64,000 nucleotides of DNA from an uncultured Prevotella sp. (GTDB lineage Bacteria; Bacteroidota; Bacteroidia; Bacteroidales; Bacteroidaceae), in assembly GCF_900549175.1 (NCBI RefSeq), contig NZ_URNN01000001.1, positions 1-64,000 on the forward strand, in the 5' to 3' direction. The notes under the pieces are model-generated. The model made no database searches and had not been told where the DNA came from. It saw only the letters and a list, made by a program, of their open reading frames with translations. How positions within the stretch are numbered: position 1 is the stretch's first letter; each line of letters opens with the position of its first letter. Of this stretch, positions 46,174 through 54,225 are shown one piece after another. A program made the translations under genes and the position numbers.

Positions 46174-46245
46174 ATTGTTTTACAGCAATGGCAGTCGTGT
46201 CAGACACGGTGCCGGTGGAAAAGAAAAAGTATTGTACGGTGGATA

Positions 46246-47130
46246 TTAGAGGTTGGAACTCTCTTTAGACAGTACGGGAACCTCTCTGTTGGCTATAACA
46301 GCAAGGAACGGCCTGCAAAGCGACTGGAACTGCGACTTGACGGCTGCGCTTTCCTGCAGCAAGGCAGGTGAACTGCCATCTAAAGCCAACTCGGAGATTG
46401 CCTTTGCCGCCTCTATGAACGAGAGCCAGTCGCCTCCCAGGTCTTTATAAAAGAAGGGAAGAAGAGAGGTAGCTTTGGATTGTTCCGCACCTTGTCCGAG
46501 AACCTGATGGAAGGTCGTTTCGATGACAGCGGACAGTGCGGTCATGCAAAAGGCACGCTCAACAGATTCGGGAATACTGCCTCCACATGGCATTTTGCCG
46601 GGTGCATTGCCATTATCTCTATTAGCCAAGATTGCGGCAATGTCTTCCGTGGCTTGCTCATAGAGATTCTCACATCCCGAGGCACAGGCGGAAGCGGACA
46701 AATTGCCGTTTCGCCATCCGTCCAATGCGGTACGCATCTTATGACGGAACTCAGCCATGGCGGTGTCAATCGGAGAAGCGACAGGAGTTTCAGCCAATGA
46801 AGGTATGGTGATTATTTGGCTCTTCGTAAGACGGGTGACAGCTATCTGCCCCATCTTCTCCAGCTGTTCGATAAATGTGCGGACAGTGGCACGGTGCCAA
46901 TGCCAGCACTCGGCAAGCTCGGTAATGGTGATGACGAACTGTCCGTCCGACAAGGTGAACTCCTGTCTGCACAAGTCCTTGGGGATATACTGTACGGAAG
47001 CCTTGTCCACAAGGTCGAGATAGGCTTCAAGTTTTGACTGCCGTACCCCGGACCGCTCTTTTAGGAACTCCAGCAGTGCCATCTGTTCGGACATCCTGCC
47101 GGAACACGTTCTATTTTTCTGTTTCTTCAT
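46246..47130 (-). CDS. Winged-helix-like accessory protein upstream of the relaxase
   Basis: The 294-residue protein begins with basic residues, and a winged-helix-like region lies near 35-110 (FVITITELAECWHWHRATVRTF, then EKMGQIAVTRLTKSQIITI), similar to DnaD- or Rep-type DNA-binding domains. The rest is helical without a recognised domain. It lies upstream of oriT and the relaxase and is probably a DNA-binding accessory for mobilisation or replication. It follows a GTGAATACTAT motif. Confidence 0.6.
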   Translation of the reverse strand: MKKQKNRTCSGRMSEQMALLEFLKERSGVRQSKLEAYLDLVDKASVQYIPKDLCRQEFTLSDGQFVITITELAECWHWHRATVRTFIEQLEKMGQIAVTRLTKSQIITIPSLAETPVASPIDTAMAEFRHKMRTALDGWRNGNLSASACASGCENLYEQATEDIAAILANRDNGNAPGKMPCGGSIPESVERAFCMTALSAVIETTFHQVLGQGAEQSKATSLLPFFYKDLGGDWLSFIEAAKAISELALDGSSPALLQESAAVKSQFQSLCRPFLAVIANREVPVLSKESSNL

Positions 47131-47146
47131 TTTGGGTAATCTGTTT

Positions 47147-47158
47147 GGTGAATACTAT
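47147..47158. promoter_or_regulatory. GGTGAATACTAT motif before the winged-helix-like gene
   Basis: It is identical to the 12-mer at 44550-44561, and both are preceded by AATCTG on the plus strand. Confidence 0.45.
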
Positions 47159-47210
47159 TTCTATTGCCGAGGTTCATTGTACAACAGCACCGGCACGATA
47201 CAGGTGATAC

Positions 47211-47705
47211 TTAATAGTAATATTCGACGAGTATGTCCTTGTCCTCTACGAGCACCTTGCGGTCATTCCTGTTGTCCCACAGTGACAGGATGGAACGTGA
47301 GGGATAGAACAATGCCGACAATAGGACAAAGGACACGGTGACCGCCAGCGTGAACAGATAGGGAGTGAAAGCAAACACCACAGCCGACAGTGCGACGGTA
47401 AAGAAGCATCTGCGGTCATCATGCAGGCGGTGAAGCCACTTGTCCACATCCATGAACACATAGAATATGGTAAAGGCTATGGTGGAGCCTACGACACCGG
47501 CATCATTATAGTGTACACACAGATGGAGGAAGTGGAATACATACAAAAGGATAAGGAGTACCTGACGGTATAGCTTCCTTGCTGCCACAAGCGCGGTCAT
47601 ACGCAGATAGAACTTTGTCATGAAGTTCTTGTGATTTCTGTACAGAAACAACGGCACGAGAAAGAATGCCGACATCATGATGATAAACAGTATTTTACTT
47701 GTCAT
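47211..47705 (-). CDS. Membrane protein of unknown function
   Basis: The 164-residue protein from the ATG at 47705 (MTSKILFIIMMSAFFLVPLF) has about four to five hydrophobic helices, including VLLILLYVFHFLHLCV and a final AVTVSFVLLSALFY. The frame is open 29 codons upstream, but that would overlap the upstream gene by 98 bases and lacks membrane character. With the chosen start the overlap is 11 bases. It may be a small transfer-channel or cargo membrane protein. Confidence 0.55.
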   Translation of the reverse strand: MTSKILFIIMMSAFFLVPLFLYRNHKNFMTKFYLRMTALVAARKLYRQVLLILLYVFHFLHLCVHYNDAGVVGSTIAFTIFYVFMDVDKWLHRLHDDRRCFFTVALSAVVFAFTPYLFTLAVTVSFVLLSALFYPSRSILSLWDNRNDRKVLVEDKDILVEYYY

Positions 47706-48117
47706 AATATGTATAGCATGTATATAATGGTAATGGGCTGAGGTCGGGAGTGACGACACCGTGTGTGGCGGTTGATATGATGCGCTCCACATCCTCCAAT
47801 GCCAGTTCTCCCTTGGTCACTCTCTGACGGAATGCTTCATCCGCCCGCCGAAGGCTCTTTATTGCCTGCTCCATGTCGTACTCGGCTATCTGCCACACCT
47901 GCCCTCTCATATAAGGAAAGTGATGGTGCACGGCCTTGACCACAAGCACACGGCACAGGATGTCGGTCATTCTGCCGTTCTTGATGACCGTGTGCTTCTG
48001 GACAGTGTTTATGCTGACAATCTCCAGCCAGGTACGGTGACGGTCGAGAAGATGGATAATCTTCATGTACAGTGATTCCTTCATTGTTTTGTCAGGAGAT
48101 TGTGGTGACACGGACAT
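47695..48117 (-). CDS. Small protein of unknown function
   Basis: The 140-residue soluble helical protein has a middle with RGQVWQIAEYDMEQAIKSLR and ends TCYTYYDK. A start at residue 12 (MKESLYMKII) is possible. I do not recognise the family. It is coupled to the membrane protein gene by an 11-base overlap and belongs to the same leftward group as the genes at 48186-49768. Confidence 0.55.
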   Translation of the reverse strand: MSVSPQSPDKTMKESLYMKIIHLLDRHRTWLEIVSINTVQKHTVIKNGRMTDILCRVLVVKAVHHHFPYMRGQVWQIAEYDMEQAIKSLRRADEAFRQRVTKGELALEDVERIISTATHGVVTPDLSPLPLYTCYTYYDK

Positions 48118-48185
48118 CGTAAATGTGATTGGTACGACACATCATTACAACATATAACAGGACTGTCATAAAACGGATAAGACAA

Positions 48186-48632
48186 TCAGATGAAGTCAAG
48201 CAGGACCTCCTCCTTTGGCTTCATGTACTTAAAAAATCCGTTTTTGCAGTGCAGGTCAAGATCAAGACAGACATCGGCCGACATGTATTCCAGCGACTCA
48301 TAAACAGTCACTTTTATCTGGCAGACTGAGCCCCGCTCATTGGTGGCGGCATTGACCTTGAACATCCGTCCGAAGGCAGGATTGGAATAGGCACAGCAAC
48401 TGTGTCCGAAGTCGGTCTGACGGCTTGGGATGTGGTGATAGAGGATTATCATCTCCATCTCGTCTTCGAGGATGTCCATCACATCCTCTATCGGGCAGGG
48501 ATTGTTCAATGTGAATGTCAGGAGCACATAGTCGTCATACCTTACAGGTTTCTCCATCCTGCGTTTGTCCAGCAGTTCCGGCAACTGCAACGGCACGACG
48601 GCAAGGAAGTCATCGCAAAACTGTTCTAACAT
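48186..48632 (-). CDS. Small acidic protein of unknown function
   Basis: The 148-residue protein is acidic and has an alpha/beta pattern: YDDYVLLTFTLNNPCPIEDV, then EDEMEMIILYHHIPSRQT and CQIKVTVYESLEYMSADV. It has no signal or membrane segment. The family is not recognised. It lies 23 bases after the lipoprotein gene and may act with it or be a regulator of the operon. Confidence 0.55.
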   Translation of the reverse strand: MLEQFCDDFLAVVPLQLPELLDKRRMEKPVRYDDYVLLTFTLNNPCPIEDVMDILEDEMEMIILYHHIPSRQTDFGHSCCAYSNPAFGRMFKVNAATNERGSVCQIKVTVYESLEYMSADVCLDLDLHCKNGFFKYMKPKEEVLLDFI

Positions 48633-48655
48633 AGTCGTATTCTTTGTTGGGGTGT

Positions 48656-49768
48656 TTATAATCGTGTGATGTAAATCTTCATCATGAGCATGGGCAAATC
48701 TGCTGTCCGCTTTTTATCCATGTGAAGTTGTCTGGCCAGATTGTCCGTCTCTTTCGGGAGGGCATCGGCTAACTTGTAGTAGTCACTCTTATCCTTTTCC
48801 GAGAGGACGCTTACCGAGAGGTCGTCCATGGACATGAACGGCTGAATCATCATCAGCAGGTAGGCATGTAAGATCTTCTCGGATTTCACTTTGCCGCTTT
48901 TCAAATCTCTGACAGCCGCTTGTGCATTGCGGAGCAGGCGGAGATTTGTGCGCATGGCGAGGTAAATCATAGCGTCTTTATGGGACAGCTCCTTGCGGTC
49001 GGCGGCACGGAGTATCTGTACACAGCACTGTTCGGTATTCCTTGTTATGTCGGCAATGTTGCTGTCGGCAAAATCCGGCAGGTATTGCAGGAATTCCTTA
49101 AAGTGACGATGCTCCTCCATGATGAAGGCACGCAGGTCTTCCTTGCCGTGGATGCCTTTCTTCACGGCTTTCTGCAAGAACAGCTGATAACGCTTCAGCA
49201 CAGCCTGTTTCCCACCTTTATTATATACAGGCAGGCTGTCCAGAGACGCAAAGAACGGCTGTGCCTCTTTCATGGCTTGATGAAGTTCCTCATCATGTGC
49301 GTATGGAGAAGTCTGCTCCCTGAGGTATAACAAATCACGGTAACTGCGTTGTCTGGACATCGCCATACGGCACAGTTCTATGCGGATAGAGTCCTTAATC
49401 TCACGATATGCCGCAAATGGATATGAGTGAGAGAAACCGGCAGTATCACGTGCCAGGCATGAGGCAACAGAGTCGTTCAGCACACGCCATTCACTGATTG
49501 CCTTGGCCAATGACTGGACGGAAACCTTGTCATCCTTTCGGAGATTGGTCAGGAAGCCGTGATATTCACTGATGGCTTCATCACTTGAACGGAACGACAT
49601 TATGTCATTTCCGTCTGAACACGCTGTCAGCATGAATGCGGCAATCGCGGTGGCAATACATGTGACAAGTCTGATGCCGCCATTTGAGTTTGATTTTGTA
49701 AAAAGGTGGTTCTGCTTTTTGCAATGAAGGATGACACATCCCCTGCAATGTTGATTTTTATATGTCAT
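48656..49768 (-). CDS. Predicted lipoprotein of unknown function
   Basis: The protein has about 370 residues from the ATG at 49768. A hydrophobic stretch ends in the lipobox FMLTACSDGND (cysteine near residue 49), so the mature part is probably a lipid-anchored protein in the envelope. The N-terminal 35 residues before the hydrophobic part are unusually long for a signal peptide, so a later non-ATG start is possible. The mature region is helical. One copy of the TTTGAGTTTGATT motif (49683-49695) lies inside this early coding part, which also argues for a later start. Confidence 0.6.
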   Translation of the reverse strand: MTYKNQHCRGCVILHCKKQNHLFTKSNSNGGIRLVTCIATAIAAFMLTACSDGNDIMSFRSSDEAISEYHGFLTNLRKDDKVSVQSLAKAISEWRVLNDSVASCLARDTAGFSHSYPFAAYREIKDSIRIELCRMAMSRQRSYRDLLYLREQTSPYAHDEELHQAMKEAQPFFASLDSLPVYNKGGKQAVLKRYQLFLQKAVKKGIHGKEDLRAFIMEEHRHFKEFLQYLPDFADSNIADITRNTEQCCVQILRAADRKELSHKDAMIYLAMRTNLRLLRNAQAAVRDLKSGKVKSEKILHAYLLMMIQPFMSMDDLSVSVLSEKDKSDYYKLADALPKETDNLARQLHMDKKRTADLPMLMMKIYITRL

Positions 49769-49776
49769 ACTATTAA

Positions 49777-49950
49777 CTTTTTGAGTCTGATTTTGAATTT
49801 GACGATGCAAAGTTAATGTATTTCAATGGTATTGATGCAATATTTGTTACAAGTTTAATCTTATTTGTGCATCATACTTACGAGTTTGATTTGCAATGAA
49901 ATCAACTGAAAGAAAACATGGAAATTTTTGTCTCAAAGTTTGATTTATCT
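49777..49950. promoter_or_regulatory. Divergent control region with repeated TTTGAGTTTGATT-like motifs
   Basis: Near copies of the motif occur at 49780-49792, 49882-49893 and 49932-49945, with an exact copy at 49683-49695. A leftward TAACTTTG box (minus strand of 49808-49815) serves the lipoprotein operon. A rightward TACCTTTG box (49983-49990) serves the recombinase-like gene. The cluster fits a regulator-controlled divergent promoter. Confidence 0.55.
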
Positions 49951-50000
49951 TTCAAGTATGATAATTTCTCAGAAAAATCATGTACCTTTGCACTTGATTT

Positions 50001-50060
50001 CACCTTCGGGGCATTGTTGGCTGCGCTCGGCATAGCCAAAGCAAGCTTTACTCTGCTCCC
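50001..50060 (-). repeat. Dispersed GC-rich repeat, copy R5
   Basis: Read on the minus strand it has GGAGCAGAG, AGCTTGC, then GGCTATGCCGAG, as in copies R1 and R2. It lies in the leader of the recombinase-like gene. Confidence 0.55.
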
Positions 50061-50096
50061 GTTGGCACAATAATTCGTTTAATATCGTACAACAGT

Positions 50097-50720
50097 ATGG
50101 CAAAAGTAGGTTACATCTTTATCGCCGCTGATGGCGAAGACTATTCAGAAGAAAAGGCTTGGATGCAGCAGTACGGCTGTGTGCAGGTCATAGAGGAGTT
50201 GTCCGAACATGAGAGGCTGCGCCCGATGTGGAAACAGCTTATAGCAAGCCTGGAACGTGGCGACGAGCTGGTGGTGTCAAAGTTCAGCAATGCCCTGCGC
50301 GGCACCCGTGAACTGGCGACATTCATAGAATACTGCCGTGTGAAGGTCGTGCGTATCATATCTATAAAAGACCGCATCGACACATTCGACGAACTTTTCC
50401 CGGACACCAAGCCGTCACAGGTCATCCAGATGATAGGGTCGCTGTCTGAGGAATGTGCCGTGCTCCGCAAGGCTTCGGCCCACATTATCCATCTGCAACA
50501 GAATATCAGACCGCCAAAGAAGACGGACAAGGCTCTGTCGAAGCTGGAGCGTGAGAAGAATATCGTAAATATGTACAACGAGGGTCACAGCATTGATGAC
50601 ATCTTCGCCATCAGCGGATTTACGAGCAGAAGTTCTGTGTTCCGCATACTCAACAAGTATGGTGTCACACTGAACCGTGGACCGCATAGCGGACCGCTGA
50701 AAAGAAAGAATAAACAATAA
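50097..50720 (+). CDS. Serine-recombinase-like protein without catalytic residues
   Basis: The 207-residue protein follows the fold order of small serine resolvases: an N-terminal catalytic-type domain (about 1-125), a long helix, and a C-terminal helix-turn-helix (HSIDDIFAISGFTSRSSVFRI, about 161-181). The key sequence that is usually Y-A-R-V-S-T reads YIFIAAD (7-13), so the nucleophilic serine and its arginine are missing. The usual D-R-L-G-R box reads KFSNALRG. It cannot cut DNA by this mechanism and is probably a DNA-binding regulator. A nearby cluster of TTTGAGTTTGATT motifs is a possible target. The next gene starts 3 bases later. Confidence 0.7.
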   Translation: MAKVGYIFIAADGEDYSEEKAWMQQYGCVQVIEELSEHERLRPMWKQLIASLERGDELVVSKFSNALRGTRELATFIEYCRVKVVRIISIKDRIDTFDELFPDTKPSQVIQMIGSLSEECAVLRKASAHIIHLQQNIRPPKKTDKALSKLEREKNIVNMYNEGHSIDDIFAISGFTSRSSVFRILNKYGVTLNRGPHSGPLKRKNKQ

Positions 50721-50722
50721 AT

Positions 50723-51481
50723 ATGGTACACAATAAGATTTACAAAAACGATTCAGAATACGTTATTGCCAATGTTATGGATGACGTCGAGAACGTAGAC
50801 GCAAGAGAATATTTAATTAATTTTCATGCTAAATCAATCTACCCTGCGATAAAAGCAATGGTTCAACAAGAAAAGGCTTTAGATGAAACGTGTAAAGATC
50901 CAAATGTTATCATGTTGGCATCAAAAAAAATGGCAGAGAATGAAATAGCTCACGCTGCTTCACTTGAAATTCCAGAAAATGTTAAATCGCTCTTCCTGAA
51001 AGAATTGTCAAAAAAAGAGCAAATATCCCTACTAAAAGGTATTTCAATAACAATAGAACAACTTGCTGCAATTTTTTTATATGCCAATGATAACGGATAC
51101 AAGTTTAGCTGTTACAGATTTGAGAATACGCCAAAAAAATATGTTGGAGCAGACTTACCAAGTTTCATTCATCTATGTGAGGATAATTCCATTGAACATT
51201 ATGGAGACACATCTTTAACAGATGGGCAAATGAAGGAACTTGTCACTGCATCACAATTTGTTTTAGCAAGGATTCTTAACAATGGAAAACATTGGCATTG
51301 TTTTTATCAAACTAGAAAAGGTATATTAGGCAATGAATCTGGAGAATATGGAAAAAAATCGCACATTCACTATATATCAGATTCATTTGGTATATCATTG
51401 GAAGATGTGGTTAAAGGATTTAAAGGTGGGATTTGCCCACACTCAAAAGTTCATATAATACTTGATGAATCAAAAGGATAA
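50723..51481 (+). CDS. AT-rich cargo gene of unknown function
   Basis: This 252-residue protein is far more AT-rich than the genes around it, with many lysine, asparagine and isoleucine codons, so it was probably acquired separately. It is soluble, with helical KMAENEIAHAASLEIPENV and later NNGKHWHCFYQTRKGILG and GGICPHSKVHIILD segments that carry clustered histidines and cysteines. I do not recognise the family. It starts two bases after the recombinase-like gene and is probably cotranscribed with it. Confidence 0.5.
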   Translation: MVHNKIYKNDSEYVIANVMDDVENVDAREYLINFHAKSIYPAIKAMVQQEKALDETCKDPNVIMLASKKMAENEIAHAASLEIPENVKSLFLKELSKKEQISLLKGISITIEQLAAIFLYANDNGYKFSCYRFENTPKKYVGADLPSFIHLCEDNSIEHYGDTSLTDGQMKELVTASQFVLARILNNGKHWHCFYQTRKGILGNESGEYGKKSHIHYISDSFGISLEDVVKGFKGGICPHSKVHIILDESKG

Positions 51482-51690
51482 AGTTATATAAACATGAAGT
51501 ATTATAATAAATGAACTTATAATAGGACACACAAAAAACTAATTATTTTTAATTTTCAATGTTTATATAAACAGACAAAAATATAACAGTTCTTCATCTT
51601 GATATCCCAAAGAGTATTGAGAAAATTTTAAAGTACACGAATTTCAAGTATCGCATCGGAATTTAGGAAATAAGAACAACAAAACAAATA

Positions 51691-52188
51691 ATGAAGAAAC
51701 TATCAGCAAAAGAAATGAAAGCACTGAAAGTTATACACCTTATATGTGCAATTGCATGGTTTGGTTCCGCCATATCCATGAATCTGCTCCGCCATATCGT
51801 GGAAGCTAAAGATGCGACAGGAATGTATTGGATAGCTGAGATATTGGAAGCCATCGACATGAAGATTCTCGTACCGGGAGCAATTGGATGCCTGCTTACG
51901 GGCACCATTTATGGAGTATTTACCAACTGGGGATTTTTCAGACACAGATGGCTTACCGTAAAATGGGGACTGACCATGTTCATGATCCTGTTTGGCACAT
52001 TCTGTATGGGACCATTGGTCAAAGAAAATGTGGTGATAGGGAAAGCGATAATGGAGGGGTGCGGTAATGCGTCAAAATATTGGTATAACGTGACAGCAAA
52101 CGAATACACAGGTCTGATCCAAATAGCGTTGCTCACCATCGTAACCATCATATCGGTGTATAAGCCGTGTAAGAAAAGACAAAAGTGA
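51691..52188 (+). CDS. DUF2269-like four-helix membrane protein
   Basis: The 165-residue protein has about four membrane helices: VIHLICAIAWFGSAISMNLL (12-31), ILVPGAIGCLLTGTIYGVF (58-76), WGLTMFMILFGTFCMGPLV (91-109) and a last helix near 138-158. The histidine in the first helix and overall form resemble DUF2269/CopD-like proteins of unknown activity. It precedes a DUF1294 gene by 13 bases, so the two form a small cargo unit. Confidence 0.65.
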   Translation: MKKLSAKEMKALKVIHLICAIAWFGSAISMNLLRHIVEAKDATGMYWIAEILEAIDMKILVPGAIGCLLTGTIYGVFTNWGFFRHRWLTVKWGLTMFMILFGTFCMGPLVKENVVIGKAIMEGCGNASKYWYNVTANEYTGLIQIALLTIVTIISVYKPCKKRQK

Positions 52189-52201
52189 CAGTTGCATAAT
52201 T

Positions 52202-52468
52202 ATGGATATTATAACAGGTTATCTTCTCGCCGTCAACATTGTATCTTTCATTCTGTACGGCATAGACAAATATAAAGCTAAAAGAGGAAAATGGCGCATA
52301 TCAGAGGCTAAGCTGCTGACGATGGCAGTCATCGGCGGCAGTGTCGGAGCCTGGACTGGTATGAAAGTATGGCATCACAAGACCATGCACAAGAAGTTCA
52401 CCATAGGTGTGCCTCTTGTGTTTGCTATTCAGGTGGCTCTTGCGATATACCTCCATGTCAGGGCATGA
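52202..52468 (+). CDS. DUF1294-family membrane protein
   Basis: The 88-residue protein matches DUF1294: a first helix near 3-18, the conserved SFILYGIDKYKAKRGKWRI stretch (15-33), a GGSVGAWTGMKVWHHKTMHK loop (50-69), and a last helix near 71-86. The family is common and its activity is unknown. It follows the DUF2269-like gene closely. Confidence 0.8.
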   Translation: MDIITGYLLAVNIVSFILYGIDKYKAKRGKWRISEAKLLTMAVIGGSVGAWTGMKVWHHKTMHKKFTIGVPLVFAIQVALAIYLHVRA

Positions 52469-52534
52469 CTGTCTGCTGCGCTTTTACAGGAAAGTGCAGA
52501 CAAAAGAGAATGATGCCAATACCGATATCGGTCG

Positions 52535-52648
52535 TCAGCGGTCTCTTCTGAAATCGTTTCGTCTCTCTCCTCCGAGCATAGCCTTGAACACACAGCCCAA
52601 GACTCTGAACACGAAAAAGAACACGATAATTGCAATAATATCGTCCAT
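52535..52648 (-). CDS. 37-residue single-helix membrane microprotein
   Basis: The frame reads MDDIIAIIVFFFVFRVLGCV and ends in a basic GERRNDFRRDR tail. It has one membrane helix (about 4-21) with a basic C-terminus, a normal topology for a small inner-membrane protein. It lies 22 bases after the SLOG gene on the same strand, so PRTase, SLOG and this gene could form one operon. It is easy to miss because of its size. Translation is not proven. Confidence 0.55.
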   Translation of the reverse strand: MDDIIAIIVFFFVFRVLGCVFKAMLGGERRNDFRRDR

Positions 52649-52670
52649 AACTGTTTCTTATTTTAATGAA

Positions 52671-53168
52671 TTATACACTATTATATAGGTTCACCACTTC
52701 CAGCCCGTTTTGTCCAGCTTTCTTCACGGTGTAGAACGTACCGCCCTTGTCAGTGCCATCATGGTAGGCAATGAGCCGTGAACTGTGGTTTACCATATAG
52801 TCGTTACGCTTTAGAAGGCAGCCGTTGAAGTACCGCTCGCTCAATACGACAACGTCATCCACGATACATAGGATGGCATCATACTTGGCTTGCGCTTCCT
52901 TGCTCCATCTGTCAGACTGACCACGGAACGGCACAACGGCTATCACCTGCAAGTCCTTCAACTCGCTTTGCAACGAAAGGGCGGCTTCTGCCGCCAGCAG
53001 GTCAAATCCCATTGCCATGCCGCAATAGAAACACCTGAAGCCGTCAGCGTATGCTTTGGCTATCTCGGATTTAAGACGTTGTTTCAAGTCACTCCGCCCT
53101 GCAAAAGGAACATTACGGTGTCCGCTGAAGCATACGGCCACAACTTTGTCATACTTTAACTTGGTCAT
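52671..53168 (-). CDS. SLOG/DUF1273-like nucleotide-binding protein
   Basis: The 165-residue protein is a Rossmann-like SLOG protein (YspA/DUF1273/DprA superfamily). It has CFSGHRNV (13-20) as first strand and phosphate loop, then FYCGMAMGFDLLAAEAAL (47-64). Members bind nucleotides or nucleotide-derived ligands, and some work in DNA uptake or defence. It is one base from the upstream PRTase gene and is followed by a small membrane protein. Confidence 0.8.
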   Translation of the reverse strand: MTKLKYDKVVAVCFSGHRNVPFAGRSDLKQRLKSEIAKAYADGFRCFYCGMAMGFDLLAAEAALSLQSELKDLQVIAVVPFRGQSDRWSKEAQAKYDAILCIVDDVVVLSERYFNGCLLKRNDYMVNHSSRLIAYHDGTDKGGTFYTVKKAGQNGLEVVNLYNSV

Positions 53169-53169
53169 A

Positions 53170-53736
53170 TCATTTCACTTTGTAGTGGGTTCTTGCGAGA
53201 AATACACCTCCGAGTACATTTGCACCGAGACCTTCAAGCTGGTTGGCATAGACGGCATAACTCAGTCCCTTGGTTATCACATCGTCAAAGACAACCACCG
53301 ACTTGCCGTTGAAAAAAGCCGAATCAAACTCTATGACGTTGACTTTTCTGACTTCTTTCTCTGCCTTGCGGTGCTCATGGATTGTCAGCCGCTCGCCACT
53401 CACCGACACATAATCATAGCCGTTAATGGCTCCGGTCAGCTCGCACACCCTTTGGCAGAAAGCCTTGTAGCGGATTTCGTTCTTCTCACTGGATGATGCC
53501 GGCACTGGGGAAAACACGATGTTGGCGCATGATGCCCCATAACGCTCGGTCATAGCTGTTGCGGTGCGTTGCGCAACCTCCTCATATGCCCGTCCGTCCT
53601 TGAAGTCGAACACTAATTGTCGGTCGGAAATCTCTTTCTCTCCCACGTTGCGTATGCGTGCAGGGTAATACTTGCAGAACCATGTCTGTGGCTTGTCAAG
53701 CTGTCCTTGAAGTTCAATGTCTATCGTCTTTGCCAT
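53170..53736 (-). CDS. Phosphoribosyltransferase-like (ComF-type) protein
   Basis: The 188-residue protein carries the PRPP-binding signature SVVVFDDVITKGLS (about 146-159). Together with an N-terminal strand region and a final LARTHYK, it resembles ComF-type PRTases. ComF works with DprA, a SLOG protein, in DNA uptake, and here too a PRTase gene sits directly before a SLOG gene. The pair may act on incoming single-stranded DNA or in nucleotide signalling. It follows leader module M3. Confidence 0.75.
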   Translation of the reverse strand: MAKTIDIELQGQLDKPQTWFCKYYPARIRNVGEKEISDRQLVFDFKDGRAYEEVAQRTATAMTERYGASCANIVFSPVPASSSEKNEIRYKAFCQRVCELTGAINGYDYVSVSGERLTIHEHRKAEKEVRKVNVIEFDSAFFNGKSVVVFDDVITKGLSYAVYANQLEGLGANVLGGVFLARTHYKVK

Positions 53737-53749
53737 ATCTCTGATTTAT

Positions 53750-53931
53750 TTTCTTTCCCTCTGCTTGACTGTTTCTCAGCCTGTACGAGGGATATTTTTT
53801 GCTTTATCAGAGTGGTGGCGAACAAAAAGCCAAATCGGGAACGAAAAATACACTCTGCACACAAGAGGAAGATTTTTCGTTTAATGATAATGTACGATTT
53901 GGTGTTTGAACAATCGCCAACATTACCTTTG
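53750..53931. promoter_or_regulatory. Divergent leader/promoter module M3 with a long hairpin
   Basis: The minus-strand leader has ATCCC and AGGGAAAG (53755-53793) ahead of the PRTase gene. Two perfect nested arms follow: CCAAATCG/CGATTTGG (53830-53837 and 53895-53902) and AACGAAAAAT/ATTTTTCGTT (53840-53849 and 53872-53881). A rightward TACCTTTG box lies at 53924-53931. A 29-codon frame (53953-54042) follows. Confidence 0.6.
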
Positions 53932-54079
53932 CAAAACAATATCTACAGAGACATGGCTGACATAAGTGATACATTACCCGTAGGAGAAAGGGCGGAATGG
54001 TGTGGGGCGAAGCTGTATAAACGGAGACTTGCCAGCCTATAACGGCAAAGGAATGATATTTATATAAGTAGCGGAATAG

Positions 54080-54145
54080 TACATACTAAGGTTAGGAAAT
54101 ACTACAATCAGTATAATAGTAAAGAAGGAGTCACTACTAACTATA
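54080..54145. repeat. TACTA-type repeats downstream of the par genes
   Basis: Four TACTA or TAGTA units occur within about 65 bases. A denser set lies on the other side of the par genes (55265-55385). They are candidate partition or replication sites. Confidence 0.45.
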
Positions 54146-54168
54146 GTTGGCTATAATAGAAGGGGTTT

Positions 54169-54199
54169 CGGTATCATCGCCAGTCCGACGATGATACCG
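54169..54199. terminator. Perfect 11-bp hairpin after the par genes
   Basis: CGGTATCATCG pairs with CGATGATACCG across 9 bases. It lies just after the leftward partition genes and may end their transcript, but it lacks a clear T-run and could instead be a protein-binding site. Confidence 0.5.
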
Positions 54200-54225
54200 C
54201 GCGGCACTTTTCGCCTTTAGCCCCA

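Noticed and set aside
50097..50720. Active site-specific resolvase or inversion switch
   Set aside because: The catalytic serine and arginines are missing, and no paired inverted crossover sites were seen nearby.
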